Assembly: GCA_022494885.1 (NCBI GenBank)
Contig: JAGVSM010001220.1
Location: 62,001-126,000 of the forward strand
Origin: Micrasema longulum
Taxonomy: Eukaryota; Arthropoda; Insecta; Trichoptera; Brachycentridae
Direction of reading: 5' to 3'
Length of the DNA stretch: 64,000 bases
Every line of letters begins with the position of its first letter. The stretch's first letter is position 1. Below are positions 55,203 through 64,000 of this stretch, in pieces. The position numbers and the translations under genes were made by a program. The notes beneath the pieces were generated by a model. That model made no database searches. It was not told where the DNA came from and saw only the letters and a program-made list of their open reading frames with translations.

Positions 55203-55344
55203 AAAAAGTCGGTAACTGGTTATCTTTAAATATTTAACAACATATTATTTTACATTTTTAAAAGGGTACTTTATTGTAAATAATCACCTAATTAATTTGT
55301 TGCAATATCTTTGAAAATAATTTAATTATGTGTCAAAGGATTTT

Positions 55345-55410
55345 TTGTTGTTTTTTTAAGTCTGGCTAACCACGCAACCTAAAATACCCTTTTGGAAGAA
55401 AAAAGCTATT
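55345..55410 (+). repeat. Direct repeat F, right copy
   Basis: TTTTTTAAGTCTGGCTAACC, ACGCAACCTAAAA and TTTTGGAAGAAAA; partner of 54795-54880. Confidence 0.5.
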
Positions 55411-56362
55411 TCTAATATTGAAAGATACCTCATTCAAACTTTGAATGTATGAGGTGATATACTGTAATTAAACGTGTTTTTTATTACTGGTATTAATAAA
55501 TTTATAAAATTACATCCTTTATTATCCACCTTAATTTATAAAAGAGAACTAAATTTCAGGAGACATAAATCTTCCCATCAGCATCTGTACCATAAGATTT
55601 TTCTAGTGCTGCGGGTATTTTCTGCAAATTAAGAAATGTCGTTTTTGTGATCAACACTATTTTCAGAAAGTGATTTTTAAAGTTTTTTGGATGAAAGCGG
55701 CCTGACTGTTTTTAGCCGAACATAGAATTAACCCTACTGCACCCGATAACATCATTATCTCATTTTTTTCGAAATTGTGGAGTAACTGCTTTCTGCATAA
55801 CTGCGTTGATTTGCAAAGCGTTGGATCCCAGATATTATAACCGCGAGGATATAAAATACTTTTACTTAAAATACGAAGACTGCAACGAGATAATATTTCC
55901 ACATAACACGGTATTTGTTATATTTCGACATTTTTGCAGGCAACGTAATTTATGATTTGTAATTTCAAATTCACTATCATGAATTTTGATTCTTTTTAAT
56001 ATTTCATTCATAATCACCATTTATTTTCATTATTAAGTTTACAAAATATGTATGTATCAAAAGCGTGCCGTGGGGTTTTTGAATAAGGAAAGGCATTTGG
56101 TACTAGGTGGATACATAAATAAAATTGTTTTGTTACTAATAACACAAGAATTTGAATAAAGTGCTTTTTAGTTGGCTTTAAAGTAAACTAAAAAGCAATT
56201 TTATTGAATGGTTTTATCACAAAAGAGTTGAATTTCATAATTTATTATTATAATACCAACCTGTCAACCGATTTTAGTGAAAAAATTGTTTTTAAAACGT
56301 CACAGTATATGGGAACAAACCTGGATTGGGATGTTAGAATTAGCTCCACAGATAATAAACAT
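55411..56362. other. Unassigned DNA
   Basis: No gene recognised. A 79-codon minus frame at 55663-55902 matches no family. Confidence 0.4.
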
Positions 56363-56364
56363 GT

Positions 56365-56640
56365 ATTATGAATAAACCAATGATAGATCGTTAACCCTGT
56401 AAATGTTTAGACTTCCATATTCCCTTCTCAAAAAATGTTTATCCTCTCTGTCGCAACAAATTTAGATCTAAATAACTCGCAAAGAAAATCTAGCCTGTCT
56501 ACACACATTTGAACATACTTTAAACATTGTTTATATTTCCTTTATTCATATTTTGTATATCGTTATCATAATTAGTTGAAAAAATATATCCATTTTCTTC
56601 TCAAGCTTGGGTGTACTGCGTTACCTATTTAATTAGGCCT
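56365..56640 (+). repeat. Dispersed repeat R, copy 7
   Basis: AATAAACCAATGATAGATCG, TTAACCCTGTAAATGTTTAG, CTTCCATATTCCCTTCTC, TCTCTGTCGCAACAAATTTA, then AAATAACTCG, CATTTGAACATACTTT and CTCAAGCTTGGGTG. The extension past AACAAATTTA is shared with copy 8. Confidence 0.6.
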
Positions 56641-58425
56641 CTGGCCTGCTGTGGCGCAAAAAAAAATAACAAAAAAAAAACTCTTTGTTTAATAAATTGG
56701 ATTGTGTTGACGAATGACACCTATATATTTCCATCGACATACCTACATAAATGTAAGTACTGTTTTTCACAGCCACGGTGCAATTTTAGCAATTTCGCAT
56801 CACAAGTGGCGGCATTAATTTTCGAAGAGTCACGTATGATAACGGAGAAGTCCAATAGAAAAAGAAGACAAGAAAGACTATTATCCACGTAATTAAATTC
56901 TTCATGTTATGCGCTTGTAACATATCAATTAAACTGGACGAAACTGTTCCAGCATTTCAATTTTATTTTGTGATAAATATAGTTAAGGAAGTTGTTGCAA
57001 AATGAGGAAATCATACGATTTTTTCATTTTAAAGCGAATGTTTTTTTCTAATCGCGTAATAATAAGAAAATAAAAAAACATAAACTAGATAAAATCAATA
57101 TTTTTTAAATGTATTTCTGTTAAAAAATATACTTAAAAGTTTTATGTAACTAATATATAATTACTTTTAGACCGGCAGATTACGCCATTTCAAATTTAGA
57201 CTTAACTTAGGTATCTGGGATCTCTATAAAGACGAAGTATCAAACTAAAATTTGAGTTTATTATTTAATTTAAAGATAGTAAATTGAACATAAAAGTGGC
57301 TGAAGCAGAATTTTGATTTTTTATTTTTAAAAATAAATACATGCATTTTAAGTCACATACATTTTTGTGACATTTTTTTTTTATTTCTACGTAAAATTAT
57401 GTATTTGGTAAATACTTTTAAAAAAAAAATATTGAAATACTTTAGTTGAAACCTTTTTTTTATATAAATATATTAGCTTTTTTTAAAAAAGAAGATAATT
57501 CTCGTTGAAATGTTTCATTTAAAACAACATTTATTTACGTTTTTATGACCTTCAGACCTGCCCTTACCGAAAACGAAAACGACTTTCTCATTTTGCCTTC
57601 GTTTTACCAGACTACAGCCTTGGTGCCGTAGTCCATGAACAAGTATAAAATAAACTGTGATCTTTGCACATTTTACGATAAAGCATCCACAACGTGTTGG
57701 TAGGTCTATTTGTAAATTTTCCTGTACATTTTTTTCTTTTCAATTAATAAATTTGAACATGGAAGCCTAACAAAAGTCTTGGCCCTTGTAGACCAAACTC
57801 ATAAATTACACGGGGTGTGGTTTTTGTATGTGTACCTACAAAATGTAGTGTCGAAGGCGCCCTCGCTCTAATTTTCCGGAGTTCAGTCTTTATTTCTGAG
57901 GAAATTTCCTGAACCTATCAAAACACGCCATCAGTATTATTTTTATGGTTTACGAGCTAATTATTTAAACTGTTGGAAAATACTTCTCATCATTAGAACC
58001 CGCAACCGAAGCATGGCTCAAAAGATTTTTGGTTCAAACTACCAGTATTTTTAATTTGATATAAATTTAAGAACATTTATCACACAGCTACGTTACATAT
58101 TTGGGAGATCTCATCATTTACAAGAAACAAAAGAACACTGGATAAATTTGGACTTGGGATATGTGACTATTATTTTTAAATTGTTTAACACACATGTCTA
58201 AGCATAAACTATCTTAAAGTAAATAAAATTAATAATAAATAAATAATCAGTACTTATTTATTCCACGAAAAATATTCTCGGCCCAAAACAGGGGGGTAGA
58301 AGAATTGGGGTTACCCTAGGGGAAAATATGGAAACGCGGCAAACTTAAAGCACTGAGATAAAATGAAAATGATCCTCACTAAATGGACACCCGTTAAGAT
58401 GACTATAAGAAACAGGATCGTTAAG
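56641..58425. other. Long unassigned stretch
   Basis: AT-rich. A 93-codon frame at 56611-56892 and patches at 57550-57660 and 57820-57930 of higher GC match nothing recognised. An AATAAATAAATAA tail near 58231-58244 may end an unknown retroelement. Confidence 0.4.
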
Positions 58426-58429
58426 TTGA

Positions 58430-59130
58430 ACGTTCTGTAAGACTGGATAAACGCCGTCATCTAGACTCAATCATTTCAGCTGTGGAAAACGATGCTCGAA
58501 GAATGATACACGTAAACGTATTCGAACCACGCATAAGATCTGTGGTAAATGCTTGATCATCTAAAAAGCTGTACAAAAAATTCTGATGGAGAGATCGAAT
58601 CAGACACAGACCGCGAAAAGGAAATATGGCGTGGTCATTTGAAATAGGGAGGGTCCGATGTCTTGCAGGGTACCCGCTGGCACAGCGCGGGTTTAAACTG
58701 TGTAACTCTGTTATAAGCTTAGACTATTTCCAAAAAAAAATTACTCGCGACCTTCCTCCTTCTACCTTCGATATCACCATAAAGGCTGCACCAAGCATTC
58801 TGCAGGCAGTTAACATTCCTGACGGTTCATCGACACTGGCTGAAATAAAAATGGCCGTGTCATACTTGAAAAATGGAACGGCACCAGGAGTTTACGATAT
58901 ACACCCGGAATTTCTCAAAAGCAGCCTACGTGGCATTGTTGGCCATTTACACCAACTAATGACCAAAGTGTGGGTACAAGAGAAGTGCCCAAAAGTCTGG
59001 GTGAACGGATGGATCACCGCAATGCATAAAGAAGGTGATCCGTAAAACTTTAACGGCCATTGTGGCATCACGCTACTTAGTGTACCGGGTAAAGTACTTG
59101 GATGCGTCCCCCATCACTATTAATAATCGA
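58430..59130 (+). pseudogene. RTE-like reverse transcriptase relic interrupted by the 81-bp repeat
   Basis: LKSCTKNSDGEIESDTDREK and EIWRGHFE (to about 58644) is the linker before the polymerase domain. Past the 81-bp insert the frame resumes ITRDLPPSTFDITIKAAPS, then LAEIKMAVSYLKNGTAPGVY (the 'LK.GKAPG.D' block), HPEFLK, LHQLMTKVWVQEKCPKVW and NGWITAMHKEGDP up to a stop at 59045, with NFNGHCGITLLSVPGKVL continuing beyond it. These are fingers/palm motifs of an RTE-type enzyme; the catalytic palm and everything after are missing. The 139-codon frame that opens at 58626 reads through the insert and is not a natural protein. Confidence 0.8.
58647..58727 (+). repeat. 81-bp structured repeat, copy 2, inside the RTE-like relic
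   Basis: Matches 33735-33815 at 79 of 81 positions. The two changes are A to G at repeat position 56, which turns an A-U pair of the second hairpin into G-U, and G to T at position 63, in its loop. It lies between codons of the relic (GHFE ... FQKK), so it is a mobile insert. Possible flanking duplications (ATTTGAAA / ATTTCCAAA) are imperfect. Confidence 0.8.
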
Positions 59131-60382
59131 TTGAATCAGTTTCACACAAACACCGGCCACTGAATAGCGTCTCTGTTTTTGTTCTCTCTTTAATACAGAT
59201 GTATTGCTGTATTGGCGTCACATTAATTTTTCGCGTAGAAAGGATGAGTATTTTTTGTATTTAAACCCAGCATAGTTGAACAAATTTTACTTTCTAAATC
59301 CAGTGTTCACCGTTTAAAAAAAAGATAAACATATCAAGTCTCGTGTCGTAAGTAGACTTATGTGACAGCACAGCCGCACAAGAGTTATGTTCAAATTTAG
59401 ATGATTTTTTCCTTCTTAAATGATTTTTTTCCAATTTCATAATATTTTTTTACTGCCTTACACAAAATTGAATATTGTGACTTCGCCTTCTTTCTAAATT
59501 GGAGTTCGATCTTTATTTTTCTCAGGTATTGTAATCATGTTTATGTTGACTTTCATTTATCATGGGACGTATTTAAAACACTGAGTTATTGTGGTTTATA
59601 TGAATTTATAAACAAAAAGTGATTCGATAATTTCATATGTTCAAGGTACAAAACCAGTTTGTTTAAGCTACAAAACCATTTCAACCAAGGATAAAAATAC
59701 CATGTTATTTGAAATTGATTTGCAAAATGTAAATTGAATCAAATGATAGATCAATTTATTCGGGACCTCGCAAAATTTGAACTAGCGATGAGATGTCTCT
59801 CGGGGATTTATACATTTAGTCCACTGATTAGAAAATATATATGGGTAATAGAAATGGTGATTCTATAGTAAGCTTCGTACTGACAACGTTGTCGTTAATA
59901 AACAAAATACACTCAAGATGTTAGACGTATATAACCAATCAGAATGGTTATATTTTTATCGCGCTTTCACATCCGCTTGTTATGTATTGTTGCACTGTAT
60001 GATGAAATTTATAACGAAAGTTGCAAAGTAATTAATTGTCACAAAAGACAAGAGAAACAGAAAATAATGCTGATAATATAGCAGTTTGCATACTAGAAAA
60101 ATCATCCCTTCAGGCTACCATCACACGGCCTAATGTGCCTCATCTGATAGATCACTAAAAAATTTTACCCACATCGAGATATTTTTTGTAATTTTAGTAA
60201 ATTTTGCACTCACTACTTGTTTCAAACCGTTTATCAATTTTTAGGATGCTTTAATTTATCGTAATATTCTTTTGTGATATCGAAAATCAATTTCGAAGCG
60301 GTAAATCAAAACTATTATTTGAGTACGTTGCGTTAAAACGACCGATGACCCTCATATTAAAAATCACGGTTCTATATATTTT
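59131..60382. other. Unassigned AT-rich DNA
   Basis: No gene, terminus or repeat partner seen. Confidence 0.45.
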
Positions 60383-60390
60383 ACCTAAAC
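60383..60390 (+). repeat. 8-bp target-site duplication, left copy (hAT)
   Basis: ACCTAAAC, repeated exactly at 60835-60842. Confidence 0.9.
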
Positions 60391-60834
60391 CAGTGTTTTT
60401 CAACCTTTATTACTACTCGACCCCAGAACCTTAAAATGTAATTTACTACTCTTATACTAGTGATTTCAACGACGGAGCATTAAATTTTCTTTTTGTTGAG
60501 ATCTAAATATTATTCATCGAGAAATCACGTACACCATCTTAAAAATTCATGCGCCATACTGAAAATGGAATATAATTTCTGTAACATTGACGATTTTTTG
60601 GATGAAGAAAAAAGAAGAATATCCAGAGCTGGCAAGAGAAGCTTTGAAATTATTTTTGTAATTTGCCACATCATAGCTAGTTTTTTGAACTGACGGTCTC
60701 CTCAATTGTGAACATAACAACTAAAAAGAGAAATGATCTCAAAAATTTTATTTGAATTTGATTATAGTGTACGATCTAGAACCCTTGTTTTTTACTTTCG
60801 CTGGTAACCGCGACCCAAAAGTTAAAAACCACTG
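60391..60834. mobile_element. Non-autonomous hAT element, complete
   Basis: 444 bp. Left end CAGTGTTTTTCAACCTTT and right end (minus strand) CAGTGGTTTTTAACTTTT are imperfect terminal inverted repeats starting CAGTG, as usual for hAT. A perfect 8-bp duplication flanks the element, the exact length hAT transposases make. A 66-codon frame inside (60493-60693) could be a scrap of transposase or chance. The element needs a transposase in trans. Confidence 0.88.
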
Positions 60835-60842
60835 ACCTAAAC
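60835..60842 (+). repeat. 8-bp target-site duplication, right copy (hAT)
   Basis: Exact repeat of 60383-60390. Confidence 0.9.
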
Positions 60843-62155
60843 TAACAAACTAACTTCATGATAAAATAATTCCAAATCATAACTTTTCTTTAAAAAAAAA
60901 ACGTTTTTAAATTGTAAAATGGGGTGCGTTCGCTGTAGTCTACTCGCTGAATCGATTTGTAATTTATTATTCATATCTAGTAAAGCAGCCCATGGTTCAA
61001 ACAAATCAACAAATCGTATATAAGTTCAAGATAATAAGTACCTATTAATAGTGATATTTCTGTAGAAGAATGGAATAACCCTATGCATGTAACTAATAAA
61101 ACACCTCTCTAAATAATTAAAAATAAACTCACTTCTCAACCACAATAGCAACTGCTGCAGAGAAATAATAATAGATATGTTGTATACATACGGTGTTATA
61201 TGATAAAAAGCGTGGTAGAATTATAAATTAAAATAGAATAAGCAAATATTAATTGAAATGGGTTTGTTTTTATTGTGTTTGGAAAAGTAAAAACATTTAT
61301 TATTTTTTGAAAATTATATCCAAAAAATAATGTCCGACTTCGCAAATAACAGTTCGTCACTCACAAACTAATCAGATGTGTCTCAGAAAATGAGTTAAGT
61401 ATACCCGAATGATTCAATATGTATTTTTTATACTGTCCCAAACCAGCACATCTTTATCATTCCAAATTATAAATATATAATTTATCATGCTTGCGTTTGT
61501 GAATATTGTCGGCTTCTGATGATAGCTGATTGATCGTTGTTACTTGCATTAAACAAAAAAAAACAATAGTTTATCTGACGTTTGTCTGTAAACGAGAAAT
61601 TTATTTTGCAGATAATAATTGATACGACAAATTTATCACATTAAAAGTCTATGTGCAAATTTATTATCTCTCTTTTCATCGTTTTAAAAAGGACCAATGT
61701 TGCCTTTGTAGCCTTTAATGATTGTTTTGAATAAATTTCGTATATTTTGTCAATTTTTCTTTTTCGTAAAGAGCTCTTAATGTGTGAATAAAAATAAGAA
61801 ATTTATATATCTCTTTTTAATCTTATCATGTTCCTTTTTCTACATAAATATAACACTATAGCGGTTAAAAAATTTTGGGTGTAACTATATAATATATCAA
61901 GAACTCGCAATCTGGAGCTGTATAAACAGGCGTATCTAAAAAAAATGCTTTTTTAAACTAATAAACATTAAATACTTCACCATATTTTGTGCTTTTATTG
62001 GTGCCTCAACCTTTAAAAAGTGACCTTTATGTAATTGAGTTGCAGTTTTGACCCTTTTAGCGAAACATGTAACAAAATACGTAAAAATCCGGCAAAAAAA
62101 ACTGTTTTTTGTTTCTCCTGGATAGTCACTAAATTTGAGACAAGCTGTTTGTTTT
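60843..62155. other. Unassigned AT-rich DNA
   Basis: No element recognised. Confidence 0.45.
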
Positions 62156-62159
62156 ATGG

Positions 62160-62405
62160 GCGACGAGCTACGTAGCGCATCATGTCTATATTTCTGAAAT
62201 GGTGCGTGTTATATTTTGGTTTCCAATGCTTTAAATTTTATTGGTTTGTTTTCATAGACCATGGATTTAACGTAGCCCAATAGGCAATAATCCAATGTCG
62301 CTAAATCATGGGATAGTCGGGGCTAATTATTAACGGTACCATTTCTAAAAATGATGCTGTCGCCAAACTTGACACGCAGTAAATATTGGTTTCACGATTT
62401 TTTAA
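62160..62405 (-). pseudogene. Tc1/mariner-superfamily transposase C-terminal fragment
   Basis: The minus strand encodes VKFGDSIIFRNGTVNN, then PRLSHDLATLDYCLLGYVKS and MVYENKP at about 62385-62275. This corresponds to the conserved 'KFG..IISRNG.VNWPPRSCDLTPLDYFLWGYVK..VY..KP' segment of an IS630-Tc1-mariner transposase group common in insects. A stop replaces the Trp of VNWP. The catalytic Asp of 'CDLTPLD' corresponds to HDLATLD. No termini were identified. Confidence 0.7.
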
Positions 62406-62544
62406 ATAAATTTCCACAATAAGCGAGAGTTATTCAAGTGTAGGGCGTTTTATAATTAATTTGAGTATTGTTATAGAGCATAAATGTAAATAAACAAACT
62501 ACAATTATCATACAGTAATGGATTCCGGTAGATTTTAGATGCAT

Positions 62545-62790
62545 TCCGAAAAAGAAGCCCTTCTCAAAAATGTTTTCCCTTTATTGAAATAAATTAAGAT
62601 TTTAATAACTCCCGAGGGAGAAAATCAATATCTATTAAACATTTGGACATACTGAAAATATTTTTGATACCAAAAGTCGTTCATCAACTCAAAACATCAA
62701 ACGTTTGTGACTAATTGCATTTTTTCCCTTCACAATACTCAGATAACTAATATTATCAGCGAGCTTGGGGTGATTTATCACGAATATTGT
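62545..62790 (+). repeat. Dispersed repeat R, copy 8
   Basis: AAGCCCTTCTCAAAAATGTT, TTCCCTTTATTGAAATAAAT and ATAACTCCCGAGGGAGAAAA, then CATTTGGACATACTG and TATCAGCGAGCTTGGGGTG, are parallel to copy 7. The first half of the consensus is missing. Confidence 0.5.
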
Positions 62791-63230
62791 TCTTAATAAA
62801 TTGCCCTCTATTATTATAATAATTAAGGGATACCATAACATATTCAAAAGTTACAAGATACGGCTTTTTACTATGTGCCATTACACATGAGCGTTTTTTT
62901 CCGCGCGATTTTTATTAGCAGGAATAAAAAACATAAAAATGAAGAAACAACTTTACTAAAAACAATTGGTGTGGATATTCAGTACCTAGTTAATAATGTA
63001 CAAAAAATGTAATCAATGAAAATATTTTCAATCTAGAGTGCGTGTGCACGAAAAGTGGTGAATCGGATTATAGAGGATATTAATAAACGTTGACATCTTC
63101 CATGCGTCCGAGTGGATGAAGAATACAGTTCTGCGAGTGAAATAGAACCTGAATGCTAGACGAGTGTTTCCGACTCGTTTGCCAAAATCCTGGAAAAGAA
63201 AATCCAGTGAAAAAAATCCTCGCCTCCTAG
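62791..63230. other. Unassigned DNA with the segment shared with 4320
   Basis: AATACAGTTCTGCGAGTGAA at 63123-63142 matches 4320-4339. Otherwise nothing recognised. Confidence 0.4.
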
Positions 63231-63234
63231 CCTC

Positions 63235-63393
63235 GTTGTGTAGGGGTTGGCGTGTTGCCTACCATGCTTTAGATCCTAGATTTGATTCCTGGGGGGGTCA
63301 ATACGATTAATTTATTTGTAAAGTAGTTTTGCAGGTTTACTCTGCAATATTTTACTGTCCCTGGATTAGCACCTGAAGCGTCAGACTGAAGTT
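63235..63393 (+). repeat. SINE family B, copy 7
   Basis: The head GTAGGGGTTGGCGTGTTGCC (box-A-like), TACCATGCTTTAGATCC and GATTTGATTCCTGG (B-box-like) is followed by AATTTATTTGTAAAGTAG, TCCCTGGATTAGCACC and GAAGCGTCAGACTGAAG. It stops at the start of the next retrotransposon fragment. Confidence 0.65.
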
Positions 63394-63395
63394 AA

Positions 63396-63848
63396 AAAAA
63401 ACATTTCAAAACTCAGATCCTTACAAAGACTATTAGCCATGCAAGTATGCAAGAGATAAAATAAAATGATTTCATTTTATGCAGCTTTGTTTATTGCAGA
63501 TCTTGAGCCCATAGATCTCAAAATAGCTGAAATCGTGTTTTTGAATGAAACAAAACGTAGAGGAAGTAAGCGAAATACTTTTAAATGACAGTGAATGTCA
63601 GCGCCGAGTTGAATATCGCTCACTACCACATCCTGCTAAGTGTGCTGATATACAAGTGAATTTATAGAAAAATACAAATAGGCTATCACCAACTCAAACT
63701 GGCTTTATCCACATTTACACTGATGGTAGCAAACTGAATAGATATGTTGGAGCGGCCTTCGTTGCCCGAACACGAAGAGATAGACCAGCAAAAACTAAAT
63801 CTCGTAAATGAGTGCGGATTGGGTTAGATGATGATGATAAATAAATAC
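63396..63848 (+). pseudogene. I/R1-type non-LTR fragment with RNase H start
   Basis: LRSLQRLLAMQVCK (63410-63455), then after a shift LEPIDLKIAEIVFLNETKRR (about 63500-63560), VEYRSLPHPAK, and IHIYTDGSKLNRYVGAAFVA (about 63705-63765). The last is the first strand of an RNase H domain with its catalytic Asp (TDGS), the C-terminal domain carried by I-group elements. The domain is cut short, and the fragment ends in GATGATGATGATAAATAAAT, a 3' tail. The remaining RNase H residues have been deleted, so this is inactive. Confidence 0.75.
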
Positions 63849-64000
63849 ACCCGGTACATTGAATTAATTTTAATCCAGAATACGTCAGTATGCATCATGT
63901 TAAGGATTTTCGAGAAATTGAATAACTACAAATTGAACACGAAAATGATTTCAACTCAAAGTGCTGAAGCATGTGAAGCGTTGAATCCGATTTTATAGGG

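Larger units (their letters stand above)
55005..55215. repeat. 211-bp palindrome of two hammerhead-like termini, head to head
   Basis: Two 74-bp outer arms (55005-55078 and 55142-55215) are nearly perfect complements. The centre adds a perfect 18-bp hairpin, ACAAAACCCGCTATACAA at 55078-55095 with its complement at 55101-55118 and loop TAACT. The right arm side has an extra 23-25 bp between two GGGTTTTG words. Each arm carries a hammerhead-like core reading outward (separate entries). Confidence 0.85.

Noticed and set aside
58626..59045. 139-codon protein including the 81-bp repeat
   Set aside because: The frame runs through an inserted repeat inside a decayed RTE-like ORF. The first 35 residues are not part of any natural protein.

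Overview
This is AT-rich animal DNA, most probably an insect genome. The evidence is the transposable elements: CR1/Jockey-type and Drosophila-jockey-like non-LTR retrotransposons with (AATA)n tails, I-type and RTE-like fragments, three mariner relics, a Tc1/mariner-superfamily fragment, two hAT elements, a Helitron helicase relic and tRNA-derived SINEs. I found no convincing host protein-coding exon, no true tRNA or rRNA gene and no CRISPR array. The window reads as intergenic or long-intron sequence built from nested, decayed mobile elements. Order or species cannot be fixed from what is here.

Layout. 1-4.3 kb: mostly unassignable AT-rich DNA with a head-to-head pair of hammerhead-like repeats (about 1.9 kb) and a mariner relic (about 3 kb). 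4.35-7.47 kb: the most complete element, a CR1/Jockey-type retrotransposon with endonuclease and reverse transcriptase, broken by one frameshift and 5' truncated. 8.5-10.35 kb: a Helitron helicase relic interrupted twice, first by a 613-bp retrotransposon 3' end with a 12-bp target duplication, then by an 88-bp hammerhead-like insert with a 10-bp target duplication. 10.8-22 kb: SINE families A and B, dispersed repeat R and otherwise featureless DNA. 22-34 kb: direct repeats, two non-LTR relics and MITE-like elements. 33.7 kb: an 81-bp structured repeat, present again at 58.6 kb. 38-41.1 kb: an eroded tandem array with a unit near 120 bp, split by a 1.1-kb insert that holds a small ORF with a signal peptide. 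41-50.5 kb: a hAT relic and several non-LTR 3' ends. 50.8-52.7 kb: two mariner relics, one with both inverted termini. 55 kb: a 211-bp palindrome made of two hammerhead-like termini. 58-64 kb: an RTE-like relic carrying the 81-bp repeat, a complete non-autonomous hAT with a perfect 8-bp target duplication, a Tc1/mariner-like fragment and an I-type RNase H fragment.

The signal that repays most attention is a small RNA-like motif found at 9.94, 46.35 and 55.0/55.2 kb, with decayed copies at 1.9 and 30.7 kb. Its hammerhead-like core is CTGANGA, one extra base, stem II, GAAAC, then GTC or GTA. The stem I and stem II sequences differ among the loci while pairing is kept, and two of the loci are inverted head-to-head pairs. 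The likely carrier is a Penelope-like retroelement terminus; that attribution is inference. The 81-bp repeat is a second candidate structured element: its two copies differ at two positions, and both changes are compatible with the proposed fold.
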